Part shown: positions 36,543 to 44,224 of the stretch, one piece after another | Numbering within the stretch: position 1 is the stretch's first letter | How the letters are laid out: each line of letters opens with the position of its first letter | Assembly (NCBI RefSeq): GCF_030286555.1 | Contig: NZ_JASVWF010000003.1 | Coordinates: 620,001 to 684,000 of the forward strand | Origin: Actinomycetospora termitidis | Lineage (GTDB): Bacteria; Actinomycetota; Actinomycetes; Mycobacteriales; Pseudonocardiaceae | DNA: 64,000 bases | Direction of reading: 5' to 3' | The notes under the pieces: generated by a model | Databases searched by the model: none | Seen by the model: the letters and a program-made list of their open reading frames with translations, nothing else | Told to the model about the DNA's origin: nothing | Made by a program: the position numbers and the translations under genes

Positions 36543-37739
36543 CTAGTTGCCGCTGCCGTTCTGGTTGCCCAGGCCCGGCAGGACGCTCTGCAGCGGGTTC
36601 TGCTGCTGCGACCGCGAGGTCGTCGTGGAGGGCGCCCGGGTGGTCGAGGACGGGGCCTGCGTGCCCTGCTCGTTCCCGGTGTCACCGCTCTCGTCGGACG
36701 GGGTCGTGGTCGTCGCGTCCGAGCCGGAGTCCTGGTCGGTGGAGGACTCGGTGGTCGCGGGCGCGGCCGTGTCCTGGCCGAACAGCGACCCGACGGAGGT
36801 CCCCGACGACCCGCCGGACAGCGGGTGCCCGGTGGCCGACTCGACCGCGAAGCTCGCCAGGAGGCCGATGACGAAGACGCTGACGGCGACCCCGCCGAGC
36901 GTCACCCACGTCTTCCAGCCGAACCGGCGGTACCACGGCGTCCGGTCCTCGACGGCCGCGGCGAGGGCCGTGGGGTCGTCACCGCCGGGGCCGTGCATGA
37001 GGTGGGTCGTCGCCTGCCCGCCGGGGGGCGAGAACGGACCGGTCATCCCCATGCGTTGCGTCGGCTGGGCCATCGGCCGGCCGTCCGGGCCGAGCGGCGG
37101 CACGACCTGGGTCGGGGTGCCGCCGTCCGGGGTGCGGGCGCCCGGGATGGCCCGCGTCGGGTCGGCGGGGCCCGGCACGGGGCGACCCTGGGCGTCCAGG
37201 CGGGTCGTCACGGTGCGTCCGCCGGTGCGGAGCTGCTGCGGCTGGGCGGGGACGACGGTGCCGTCGGCCAGCCGGCGGGTCGGGACGCCGGCCGACACGG
37301 GCGCGCCGTGCGGCGGCGACATCGGTGGGCCGCCCTGCTGCGGCGGGATCCCCGGCCGACCGGGCACCGGGCCACCGGGGCGCGCAGCCCCGGGCGCGGC
37401 CGGGCGGCCGGGCTGACCGGCCTGCGGGCCCGGCGACTGGCCGGTGGCCCGCGCGACGGCGTTGGCCACCTTGCCCCCGGCGGCCTGGTTCACCACCAGT
37501 CGGGACTTCACCGCGTCGCGGGTGCGCTCCAGCGAACGCTGGTAGAGCGCCGCGCCCACGGTGGAGATCACGGAGGCGGCGGCGGCGCCGCCGATGGTGC
37601 CGATGACGCCGAGGAACGACCCGAGGATGGCCGCGGTGGCCGCCGCGAGGGCGCCGGCGACGATCTGCGGGATCGTCAGACCGGTCGCGGACTTCTTCTC
37701 CGTCGGGTCGTCGGCGGTGCTGGTGGTCGCGTCGGGCAT
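36543..37739 (-). CDS. Proline-rich membrane protein with Ser/Thr-rich tail
   Basis: This 398-residue protein has a Gly/Ala-rich hydrophobic stretch at about 24-65. A Pro/Gly-rich cytosolic-like linker follows with TRRLADGTVVPAQPQQ, then a single strong membrane segment near 280-298 (VTLGGVAVSVFVIGLLASF). The exported C-terminal tail is rich in Thr, Ser, Gln and Asp (for example SSTTRAPSTTTSR). I cannot assign a function; such proteins are usual in actinobacterial envelopes. ATG 37739 is clear. It converges with thiE across the HR2 hairpin. Confidence 0.75.
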   Translation of the reverse strand: MPDATTSTADDPTEKKSATGLTIPQIVAGALAAATAAILGSFLGVIGTIGGAAAASVISTVGAALYQRSLERTRDAVKSRLVVNQAAGGKVANAVARATGQSPGPQAGQPGRPAAPGAARPGGPVPGRPGIPPQQGGPPMSPPHGAPVSAGVPTRRLADGTVVPAQPQQLRTGGRTVTTRLDAQGRPVPGPADPTRAIPGARTPDGGTPTQVVPPLGPDGRPMAQPTQRMGMTGPFSPPGGQATTHLMHGPGGDDPTALAAAVEDRTPWYRRFGWKTWVTLGGVAVSVFVIGLLASFAVESATGHPLSGGSSGTSVGSLFGQDTAAPATTESSTDQDSGSDATTTTPSDESGDTGNEQGTQAPSSTTRAPSTTTSRSQQQNPLQSVLPGLGNQNGSGN

Positions 37740-37873
37740 GGCTCCCAGGGCTCGCGGTCACGTCGGGACGTCGGGCTCGGATGACCCTTCCGGGCTCACC
37801 CACGTCGTAGGACGTCTCCACGATGCCAGCGTGGTCGTGGGGTGAGAACCTTCACCCCCTCGCCCGATGAACC

Positions 37874-37891
37874 CGGTGCCGGGAGGCACCG
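37874..37891. promoter_or_regulatory. Short stem-loop upstream of the SGNH hydrolase
   Basis: CGGTGCC-ggga-GGCACCG is a perfect 7-bp stem. It lies between divergent start codons of the membrane protein and the SGNH hydrolase. It could be an operator; no more can be said. Confidence 0.35.
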
Positions 37892-37947
37892 ATTGAGCCG
37901 GACGGGTCACGACGACACCGCGGAGCGGACGCGGGATGATCCGGGGC

Positions 37948-38709
37948 ATGTCCTGGAGCACCTTCGTCGCCCTCGGCGACAGCTTCACCGAGGGCGTCGG
38001 CGACGTCGACCCGAGCACGGGCACCGAGCGCGGGTGGGCCGATCGCGTCGCCGAGCACCTCGCCCGCCTCGACCCGGCGCTGCGCTACGCGAACCTCGCG
38101 GTCCGCGGCCAGCTGCTCGACCAGATCGTCGGGCACCAGCTCGATCCCGCGATCGCCATGCACCCCGATCTCGTCAGCATCTGCGCCGCGGGCAACGACC
38201 TGCTGCGGCCCTCCGCCCGTCCGGCCGACCTCGCCGCGCGTCTCGACGCCGCCGTCGCCCGGCTCTGCGACTCCGGCGCCGACGTGCTGGTGTTCACCGG
38301 CTTCGACACCCGGTCGACGCCGGTGGTCGACCTGGTCGGGCGCCGGCTCGCCACGATGAACGAGCACATCCGCGAGATCGCCGCCCGGCGCGGCGCCCGG
38401 CTCGTCGACCTCTGGACGATGGACACCCTCGCCGACCCCCGCGCCCGCGCCGACGACCGGCTGCACCTCAACGCCGAGGGCCACCGCCGGGTCGCGGTCC
38501 GGGTGTGCGAGGTCCTCGGGGTGCCGGTCGACGAGGACTGGCGCGACCCGTGGCCCCCGCTCGCGCCCACGCCGTGGGTGCGCCGGCGCGAGGAGGACCT
38601 GCGCTGGGTCCGGGGCCACCTGGTCCCGTGGGTGAGCCGTCGGCTGCAGGGCCGGTCGACCGGCGACGGCCGCCCGCCGAAGCGCCCGGAGCCGGCGCCG
38701 GTGCGCTGA
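37948..38709 (+). CDS. SGNH/GDSL-family hydrolase
   Basis: This 253-residue esterase/lipase-fold protein has the four SGNH blocks: GDSFTEGVGD near residue 10 (Ser), AVRGQ near 52 (Gly), CAAGNDLLRP near 81 (Asn) and DRLHLNAEGHRR near 170 (Asp and His). No signal peptide is present, so it is probably cytosolic. ATG 37948 (MSWSTFVALGDS) is preferred over ATG 37936 because CCGGGG lies just upstream. A basic Pro-rich tail follows the domain. Substrate unknown. Confidence 0.9.
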   Translation: MSWSTFVALGDSFTEGVGDVDPSTGTERGWADRVAEHLARLDPALRYANLAVRGQLLDQIVGHQLDPAIAMHPDLVSICAAGNDLLRPSARPADLAARLDAAVARLCDSGADVLVFTGFDTRSTPVVDLVGRRLATMNEHIREIAARRGARLVDLWTMDTLADPRARADDRLHLNAEGHRRVAVRVCEVLGVPVDEDWRDPWPPLAPTPWVRRREEDLRWVRGHLVPWVSRRLQGRSTGDGRPPKRPEPAPVR

Positions 38710-38715
38710 GCCGCG

Positions 38716-39369
38716 TCACCAGCGCCGGCCGACGAGGTCCTCGACGGCGTCGGCGAAGCGTGCGTGGGCGGTGTGGTCACCCTCCCGACGCCCGGCCAGA
38801 CCGCGCACCGCCTCCGCCGCGACCGCCCCGGCGAGCCGGTCGTCCGGGAAGTACCCGTCCGCGGGTGACCCCGACGGGACGACGACCGGCACCCCGTAGT
38901 GCTGCTTCAGCCGGCGCGCCGGCTCCGCCGGCGAGGCCGACGACACCTCGGTCGCGGCCGGCAGGCCGTACCCGACGTCCGGGAGGGGCCGGCGACGGAG
39001 GAGCCGCTGTGAGACGCCCGGCCGCCCGGCAGGCAGCAGGAAGAGCAGCAGCGGGTAGGCGAACTGCGCCCGGAACCCGTGCGCGTGCTCGACGACGCGG
39101 CCCCACAGCGCCGTGCACCCGACCACCCGGCCCTGCCCCCGCGACTCGCGGTGCAGACGCGGCAGCTCGTCCATGGCGTAGAGCCCGCACCGGCACGGCA
39201 GCGACGGGGACGGGGCGCACCCGCGGGAGCAGGTCGCCGTCATCGGTCGACGGGGCGGCCAGAACACCGGCCGCAGCGGCGAGACGAGCAGCGGCCCCTC
39301 CCTCGTCTCCGCGAGGTCCCACACCCGCCAGCCGGCGACCGGCTCCGCGAGGTCCGGGACCGAGGTCAC
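38716..39369 (-). CDS. Conserved hypothetical protein with Cys cluster
   Basis: This 217-residue protein resembles a family common in actinobacteria. It has VAGWRVWDLAETREGPLLVS, then TCSRGCAPSPSLPCRCGLYA with several Cys that could bind metal, then VVGCTALWGRVVEHAHGFRA and a FAYPLLLFLL segment. I recall this pattern as an uncharacterised family and cannot give a role. The GTG at 39369 overlaps the stop of a short upstream frame (GTGA). It is convergent with the SGNH hydrolase, 6 nt apart. Confidence 0.7.
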   Translation of the reverse strand: MTSVPDLAEPVAGWRVWDLAETREGPLLVSPLRPVFWPPRRPMTATCSRGCAPSPSLPCRCGLYAMDELPRLHRESRGQGRVVGCTALWGRVVEHAHGFRAQFAYPLLLFLLPAGRPGVSQRLLRRRPLPDVGYGLPAATEVSSASPAEPARRLKQHYGVPVVVPSGSPADGYFPDDRLAGAVAAEAVRGLAGRREGDHTAHARFADAVEDLVGRRW

Positions 39370-39557
39370 ACCCGGGCCGGCGACGCGGCACCGGGGTCGT
39401 CGGGCCTCCGGGCCACGTCGGGCCCGGGCACGCGGACGTCCGGCCCGTCGGACCTCGGCGCGCCCGCCGGGTCGCCGTCGGGCAGGGGGCTCACGACGGG
39501 CTCGACGAGGAGCTCACGCACGGGGCGGTCGATGTTCACGACAGGCCTTCCCGTCAC
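39366..39557 (-). CDS. Possible small protein coupled to the Cys-cluster gene
   Basis: This 63-residue frame (MTGRPVVNIDRPVRELLVEP at its start) ends in a TGA that overlaps the GTG of the next gene. Its body is Asp/Pro/Gly-rich with no recognisable domain. The overlap pattern and lack of any other gene in 39370-39599 favour a real coupled gene, but it could be a leader or chance frame. GTG 39557 or GTG 39539 could be the start. Confidence 0.4.
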   Translation of the reverse strand: MTGRPVVNIDRPVRELLVEPVVSPLPDGDPAGAPRSDGPDVRVPGPDVARRPDDPGAASPARV

Positions 39558-39599
39558 TCGAATGGTCTAGTGAGGACGCTACCCCGGACGTGAGCGGGC

Positions 39600-40508
39600 T
39601 CACCATCCGCCGCTCGGCCCATTCCCGCGACGGTCGGCGTTCGCCCGGATCCGATCCGCGAAGCGGCCCCAGAGGGGCGCGGGCAGATCATGGCCGAGCC
39701 CGGGCACGATCTCGAGGTGGGCGCCGGGGACGGCGCGCGCGATCGCGCGCGCGGCGCTCGGACGGACGACCGGATCGCGGTCGCCGTGCAGCACCAGGGT
39801 CGGCGCCCGCAGGTCGCGCAGGCGGGGACCGTGCCAGGGAGCCCGCAGCATGCGGGACTGGGCCTGGTCGTCGCGCACGCCCTCGACCGGGACGGCGGCC
39901 AGGGCCTCCCGCACGGCGCGCTCGTCGACGGGGTAGGCCGGCGAGCCACTGAGCCGGGCGACCGCTACAGCGGTCTCGAGGTCGCCCTCGGGCGTGGCCG
40001 GGAAGTCCAGCGCGGCGGTGCGCCGGATGAAGTCGAGGTGCAGGTGGCGCAGGACGGACAGGCGTCCGGCGTCGCTCGGCACCGCACACATCGAGGTGAC
40101 GCTCGCGATGCGGTCCGGATGCCGCAGGGCGAGGCGCTGCGCGACCAGTCCGCCGAACGACATCCCGAACACCGAGGCGCGGTCCCACCCCAGGGCGTCC
40201 AGCACGGCCACGGCGTCGTCGGTGAGGTCCTCGGCGCTGTAGGCCGGCTCCCCGCCACCGAGCAGGGCCCGCCAGGGGGCGGGACGGCGCGCGCCGGTGA
40301 AGCGGGTCGAGGCCCCGACGTCGCGAGGGTCGTAGCTCGCCACGCGGAACCCGACCTCGGTGAGGGCGCCGAGGAACCCGGCCGGGTAGGCGAGGCGCCC
40401 GCCGCCGAGCCCGGCGACGACCAGGAGCGGCCACCCCCCGGAGCCGCCGTGGTCGAGGTAGGCGAGGTCGACGTCTTCGTGGTGCGCGACCTGCAGCGGT
40501 GGTGACAC
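39600..40508 (-). CDS. Alpha/beta hydrolase
   Basis: This 302-residue hydrolase shows the nucleophile elbow FGMSFGGLVAQ near 112, a probable acid in LVLHGDRDPVVRPS near 238 and a His in VPGLGHDLPAPL near 267. The oxyanion region is VVAGLGGGRLAYP. It resembles the aclacinomycin methylesterase/TAP-like branch. GTG 40508 follows GAAGGAGGGG at a good distance. It is divergent from a TetR gene across about 100 nt holding a perfect palindrome, so the TetR protein probably controls it. Confidence 0.88.
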   Translation of the reverse strand: MSPPLQVAHHEDVDLAYLDHGGSGGWPLLVVAGLGGGRLAYPAGFLGALTEVGFRVASYDPRDVGASTRFTGARRPAPWRALLGGGEPAYSAEDLTDDAVAVLDALGWDRASVFGMSFGGLVAQRLALRHPDRIASVTSMCAVPSDAGRLSVLRHLHLDFIRRTAALDFPATPEGDLETAVAVARLSGSPAYPVDERAVREALAAVPVEGVRDDQAQSRMLRAPWHGPRLRDLRAPTLVLHGDRDPVVRPSAARAIARAVPGAHLEIVPGLGHDLPAPLWGRFADRIRANADRRGNGPSGGW

Positions 40509-40526
40509 GACCCCTCCTTCGGGATC

Positions 40527-40542
40527 ATCGTTCGCGAACGAT
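40527..40542. promoter_or_regulatory. Perfect 16-bp palindrome, predicted TetR operator
   Basis: ATCGTTCGCGAACGAT is fully symmetric and lies between the hydrolase and the divergent TetR gene. Related half-sites, TTCGCAAACG and GTCGCGAACGA, recur at 40574-40599 just before the tetR start, so two operators are likely. Confidence 0.75.
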
Positions 40543-40609
40543 GTACCCGAAAGCTAGCCTGCTAGCGTCCTCCTTCGCAAACGGTGGTCGCGAACGAGGA
40601 GCGCAGAGC

Positions 40610-41272
40610 GTGCCCCCATCGGTCTGGCTCCGCCCGGAACGCGCCGCGGTCGGCCGTCCCGCGCGCCGCAGCCGCGCCGAGATCACCGCGGCGGCGGTCG
40701 CCGTGGCCGACCGGGACGGCGCGGAGGCGGTCTCGATGCGCCGGGTGGCCGCCGAGCTGGGGACCGGCGCCGGGACCCTCTACCGCTACGTGGAGACCCG
40801 CGACGAGCTGCTCGACCTCATGGCCGACCACGTCGCGGGCGAGTACGCGTTCGCCGCGCCCACCGGCGACTGGCTCGACGACCTGGTCGACGTGGGCCTG
40901 CAGGCCCGGGGCATCCACCGTCGGCACCCGTGGCTCGCGGAACGCGTCCTCACCGCTCCCGGGACCGGTCCGCACGGTGCCGACCTCGTCGAGCACCACC
41001 TCGCGGTGCTCGCGGACCACCCGGCCGACGACGCCGCCAAGCTCGTCGCGCTCGGCGTCCTCTCCGCGCTGGTCGCCACCTTCGCGCGTGCGGAGCACGC
41101 CGGGCGCGACCTGGAGCGCAACGCCGAGTACATGGCGCACGTCGCCGCCGCGGGCACCCACCCGCACATCAGCGCCCTCGACGCCCCGCCACCCGACCCC
41201 GCCCACGACCCCCTGCCGGGCGTCCTCCGCGGGGTGCTGACCGGCCTGCTGCCGACCGGCTCAGGGAGCTGA
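40610..41272 (+). CDS. TetR/AcrR family regulator
   Basis: This 220-residue regulator has an N-terminal HTH (ITAAAVAVADRDGAEAVSMR then RVAAELGTGAGTLYRYVETR) and a TetR C-terminal ligand domain. GTG 40610 is supported by GAGGAG 8 nt upstream; the longer open frame upstream covers the operator region. It is divergent from an alpha/beta hydrolase and most likely represses that gene and itself. The ligand is unknown. Its 3' end overlaps the DUF3159 gene by 12 nt. Confidence 0.88.
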   Translation: MPPSVWLRPERAAVGRPARRSRAEITAAAVAVADRDGAEAVSMRRVAAELGTGAGTLYRYVETRDELLDLMADHVAGEYAFAAPTGDWLDDLVDVGLQARGIHRRHPWLAERVLTAPGTGPHGADLVEHHLAVLADHPADDAAKLVALGVLSALVATFARAEHAGRDLERNAEYMAHVAAAGTHPHISALDAPPPDPAHDPLPGVLRGVLTGLLPTGSGS

Positions 41273-41953
41273 GCCGCGCGACCCGTCGTCGGGAAGGGCC
41301 TGGGGGGTGACGGGGTGGCGCGGACCGGGGTGTCCGGGCGGGAGCGCGGAGCGCACCAGCGGCCAGGAGCCCAGGACGCAGAGCACCACGAGCGGCCAGG
41401 TCAGCACGACCTGGGCGATCCCGAGCGCCACGGTGGCCCCGGACGCCCAGAGGGGCAGGAAGACCACGAGCCGCAGCGCGTACTGCGCGGCCCACAACCA
41501 GCTGGCCCGGCAGTAGCCGCGCACCAGGTCCGGGTCGTCGCGCCAGGCGCGCGGCTTGCCGAGGGCGGCGCCGACGACGAGGCCGAGCAGCGGCCAGCGC
41601 AGGGCGATCGACACCAGCCAGGCGGCGAGGGACCCGGCGTTGGCGACGATCCGGGGCAGGAAGAAGTCCTGCGCGCGCCCGGTGTAGAGGGCGATCAGGG
41701 TCGCGACGACCGCGATCAGCAGCCCGACGGCCGCACCACGCGGACGCTCGCCACCCCGCCAGCGCACCACCGCGACGACCAGCGCGACCGCCACCGCGGC
41801 GAACCCGCCGAGCAGGATCGGCTCCCACCAGCCGAGCCAGGTGCCGACGAGCCACACGACGACGAAGGCGGCCGAGGGGACCACGGCGTCGACGACCCCG
41901 CGTCCGGAGGCGGACAGGATGTCCCAGAGCGGGTCGTCCCGGCGGCGCAACAC
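41261..41953 (-). CDS. DUF3159 family membrane protein
   Basis: This 230-residue protein begins LRRRDDPLWDILSASG and has about six membrane segments with WLVGTWLGWWEPILLGG and RWPLLGLVVGAALG. It fits the actinobacterial DUF3159 family, of unknown function. Its last residues PQALPDDGSRGSAP are encoded partly by a dispersed 14-mer (41280-41295), so the repeat forms the C-terminus of this protein. It lies 30 nt after a VOC gene and may belong to a TetR-VOC-DUF3159 transcript. Confidence 0.82.
   Translation of the reverse strand: MLRRRDDPLWDILSASGRGVVDAVVPSAAFVVVWLVGTWLGWWEPILLGGFAAVAVALVVAVVRWRGGERPRGAAVGLLIAVVATLIALYTGRAQDFFLPRIVANAGSLAAWLVSIALRWPLLGLVVGAALGKPRAWRDDPDLVRGYCRASWLWAAQYALRLVVFLPLWASGATVALGIAQVVLTWPLVVLCVLGSWPLVRSALPPGHPGPRHPVTPQALPDDGSRGSAP
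41280..41295 (-). repeat. 14-mer repeat copy 8
   Basis: GACCCGTCGTCGGGAA at the 3' end of the DUF3159 gene; encodes LPDDGS. Confidence 0.8.
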
Positions 41954-41983
41954 GGCCCCAGCTTAGGCTGCCCTCAGCCCTGC

Positions 41984-42415
41984 TCAGTCCCGCAGGACCC
42001 CGGCGCCCATCGCCCGGAACTCCGGCGACGGCGTCGACGGGGACGAGACGTCGACCAGCAGACCGTTGGGGTCCGTGACCAGCATCCGGCGCCGTCCGTA
42101 GAACTGGTCCCGCGGCGGCGCGACGACCGGGATGTGCTGGCGGCGGGCCTCCACGTGCAGGGCGTCGACGTCGTCCACGACGAAGGTCAGCACGATGCCG
42201 GCGGGGTCGGCCCGGTAGGGCGGGGGGACGGCCTCGTGCCCGACCGCCCAGATCCCGAGCTCGCACACCGAGCCGTCGGGGTCCTCCGGGGTGCGCAGCG
42301 CCACGTGGAAGTCGCTGTCGAAGGCGACCTCGAAGCCCAGCAGGCGGACGTAGAAGTCCCGGGTCTCGGGCAGGCGGTCGGTGAGGATCGTCGGGAACGC
42401 GCGGCGCAGCGCCAT
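41984..42415 (-). CDS. VOC/glyoxalase-fold protein
   Basis: This 143-residue protein has the VOC pattern: AFPTILTDRLPETRDFYVRL at its start, FEVAFDSDFHVALR, and GIVLTFVVDDVDALHVEARR then MLVTDPNGLLVDVSSP. Members include glyoxalases, dioxygenases and resistance proteins; metal ligands are not fully conserved here, so activity cannot be named. It is 49 nt downstream of a TetR gene on the same strand. Confidence 0.82.
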   Translation of the reverse strand: MALRRAFPTILTDRLPETRDFYVRLLGFEVAFDSDFHVALRTPEDPDGSVCELGIWAVGHEAVPPPYRADPAGIVLTFVVDDVDALHVEARRQHIPVVAPPRDQFYGRRRMLVTDPNGLLVDVSSPSTPSPEFRAMGAGVLRD

Positions 42416-42464
42416 CGGCAGCCCTCCTGGCTCGGTGTCACCCCATCATGGGTGATCGGGCCGA

Positions 42465-43121
42465 TCAGGCGGTGTCCACCCCCACCGTGTCGAGCGCCTC
42501 GACCGCCCGGGACCCGATCGTCACGCCGATCACGGCCCAGCACGCCTCGGTCAGCTGCGCCCCGAGCTGCTCGACGGTGAACCCGTGCGGCTCGTCGAGC
42601 CAGTGCGCCGCCGCTGCGTCGACCATCCCGATGAGCCCCCAGGCCAGCGGGTGGGCGGTGGCGGGCGGGATCTCCGCGCCCAGCGAGCCGTCGACGAGCA
42701 TCTGCGTGACGTGCGCGGAGACCACGCTGCGGACGTTCGTGCTCGCGGACTCCACCGAGTCGCCGCCGGTGGGCAGCGAGTTCCGCTTGAGGTACAGGTA
42801 GACGTTCGCGTGCTCGGCGAGCCAGCGCAGGTGCGCCGCGATCGCCCGCTCGAGCATCTCCCGCGGACGCCCCGACGGCCGCCACACCGGCTCGAGCTCG
42901 GTGACCAACCGCTCCACCGAGCGGGCCGCGATCGCCGCCTGGAGGTCGTCCTTGCCGTCGAAGTGCCGGTAGAGACCGGGCCGGGACACGCCGGCCTGGC
43001 CGGCGATCTGCTCGGTGGTCACGTCGGGGCCGTGCTCCTCGATCGCGACCACGGCAGCGTCCACCAGCTCGAGGCGCCTCGCCTCCCGATGCCCCGCCCA
43101 GCGTCGGGTCCTGCCATCCAT
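42465..43121 (-). CDS. TetR/AcrR family regulator beside the diiron oxygenase
   Basis: This 218-residue regulator has the HTH AVVAIEEHGPDVTTEQIAGQ then AGVSRPGLYRHFDGKDDLQA, and a C-terminal ligand domain. ATG 43121 (MDGRTRRWAGHREARR) is the first good start; a 13-residue longer form is possible. It is divergent from the AurF-like diiron gene across 77 nt containing an inverted repeat, so it probably controls that gene. The VOC and DUF3159 genes follow on the same strand. Confidence 0.87.
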   Translation of the reverse strand: MDGRTRRWAGHREARRLELVDAAVVAIEEHGPDVTTEQIAGQAGVSRPGLYRHFDGKDDLQAAIAARSVERLVTELEPVWRPSGRPREMLERAIAAHLRWLAEHANVYLYLKRNSLPTGGDSVESASTNVRSVVSAHVTQMLVDGSLGAEIPPATAHPLAWGLIGMVDAAAAHWLDEPHGFTVEQLGAQLTEACWAVIGVTIGSRAVEALDTVGVDTA

Positions 43122-43171
43122 GATTCGTCCAGCGTGCCGCCGACTCACGAGTAACGACAACTATGCGGAAC

Positions 43172-43190
43172 ACTGTGTACGGGGTACAGT
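43172..43190. promoter_or_regulatory. Inverted repeat upstream of the diiron oxygenase
   Basis: ACTGT-N9-ACAGT, with inner GTAC on each side, lies 8 nt before the ATG of the diiron gene and 50 nt before the TetR start. It is a plausible operator for the divergent TetR regulator. Confidence 0.45.
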
Positions 43191-43198
43191 CGGTCAGC

Positions 43199-44224
43199 AT
43201 GACGATCCTGGACCGGGACGCGACCGCGAGCCGCCTGCTGACCGCCAGCGCCCGCCACACGCTCGACCCGTCGATCGAGGTGGACTGGGACGCCCCGGTC
43301 GACCCGGCGGGCTGGGCGGTCCCGCCGGAGCGGGTGTCGCTGCACGGGACGCAGTTGTGGGACGACCTCGACCCCGACCAGCAGCGGGAGCTGGCCCGCC
43401 ACGAGGCCGCAAGCCTGCTCTCGGTGGGCCTGTGGTTCGAGGTGATCCTCATGCAAATGCTGGTCCGGCACGCCTACGCCCTGGACCTGCGCCTCCCGCA
43501 CTCGCAGTACGCGCTCACCGAGGTCGGCGACGAGACCCGGCACTCGGTGATGTTCGCGCGCGCGGTCGACGCGCTCGGGTGCCCGGACTACCGCCCGCAC
43601 GGCCGGCTGCACCGCCTCGGCGGGATCTACGGGCACCTCGGCTCCGGCGCCTCGATGTTCGCCAGCGTGCTCGTCGCGGAGGAGGCCACCGACCGGCTGC
43701 AGCGCGAGTCGATGCACGACGAGCGCGTCCTGCCGCTCATGCGGGCGGTCGCACGCGTGCACGTGGTCGAGGAGGCGCGCCACGTCCGGTTCGCGCGCGA
43801 GGAGCTCGCGCGGATCGTCCCGACCCTCTCGCGCGCCGAGCTCGCGCGGGAGCGCTGGCTGACCGCGCTGGTCTCGACGGAGGTCGTCAACTCGCTGTGG
43901 CAGGCCCGCCTCTACCGCAGCGTCGGGATCTCCGGGCGCGTCGGCCGTCGTGCGGCGCTCGCCAACCCCGAGCACACCGCGACCAGGCGGTTCATGACGG
44001 AGAAGGTGCTCGGCTTCCTCGACGACGTCGGCATGGTCGGCGGCGCGTCGGAGCAGGTGTGGAAGCGGGCGGGCTGCGCTGATCGGCGGCACCCCCGCCT
44101 GAACGAACGGCACCCTCGCGCGCATAGACGCTGCGAGGGTGCCGTTCGGTCGTTCGGGGCGACTCAGTACGGCTTGCCGCCCAGCACCGCGACGCGCTCG
44201 GCGACGCGGACGTGGGAGCCGTAG
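43199..44224 (+). CDS. AurF-like diiron oxygenase
   Basis: This protein of about 341 residues fits the diiron oxygenase (AurF/p-aminobenzoate N-oxygenase) family. Iron-ligand patterns are WFEVILMQM, GDETRHSVMFARAVD and EEATDRLQ with VVEEARHVRFAREEL, two ExxH-type helices per half. It would oxidise an amine or alkyl group with O2. ATG 43199 (MTILDRDATAS) was chosen near the operator. After the domain ends at about residue 300, the frame runs through the HR2 hairpin (44101-44155), giving a tail that looks unrelated to the family, and stops 61 nt inside the convergent TauD gene. Confidence 0.85.
   Translation: MTILDRDATASRLLTASARHTLDPSIEVDWDAPVDPAGWAVPPERVSLHGTQLWDDLDPDQQRELARHEAASLLSVGLWFEVILMQMLVRHAYALDLRLPHSQYALTEVGDETRHSVMFARAVDALGCPDYRPHGRLHRLGGIYGHLGSGASMFASVLVAEEATDRLQRESMHDERVLPLMRAVARVHVVEEARHVRFAREELARIVPTLSRAELARERWLTALVSTEVVNSLWQARLYRSVGISGRVGRRAALANPEHTATRRFMTEKVLGFLDDVGMVGGASEQVWKRAGCADRRHPRLNERHPRAHRRCEGAVRSFGATQYGLPPSTATRSATRTWEP
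44101..44155. terminator. Hairpin repeat HR2 copy b
   Basis: GAACGAACGGCACCCTCGC (44101-44119) pairs with 44133-44155, where 4 nt are inserted in the outer stem. The left arm is identical to that at 36468. It lies in the diiron gene reading frame rather than after it, and just before the TauD gene end on the other strand. Confidence 0.8.
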
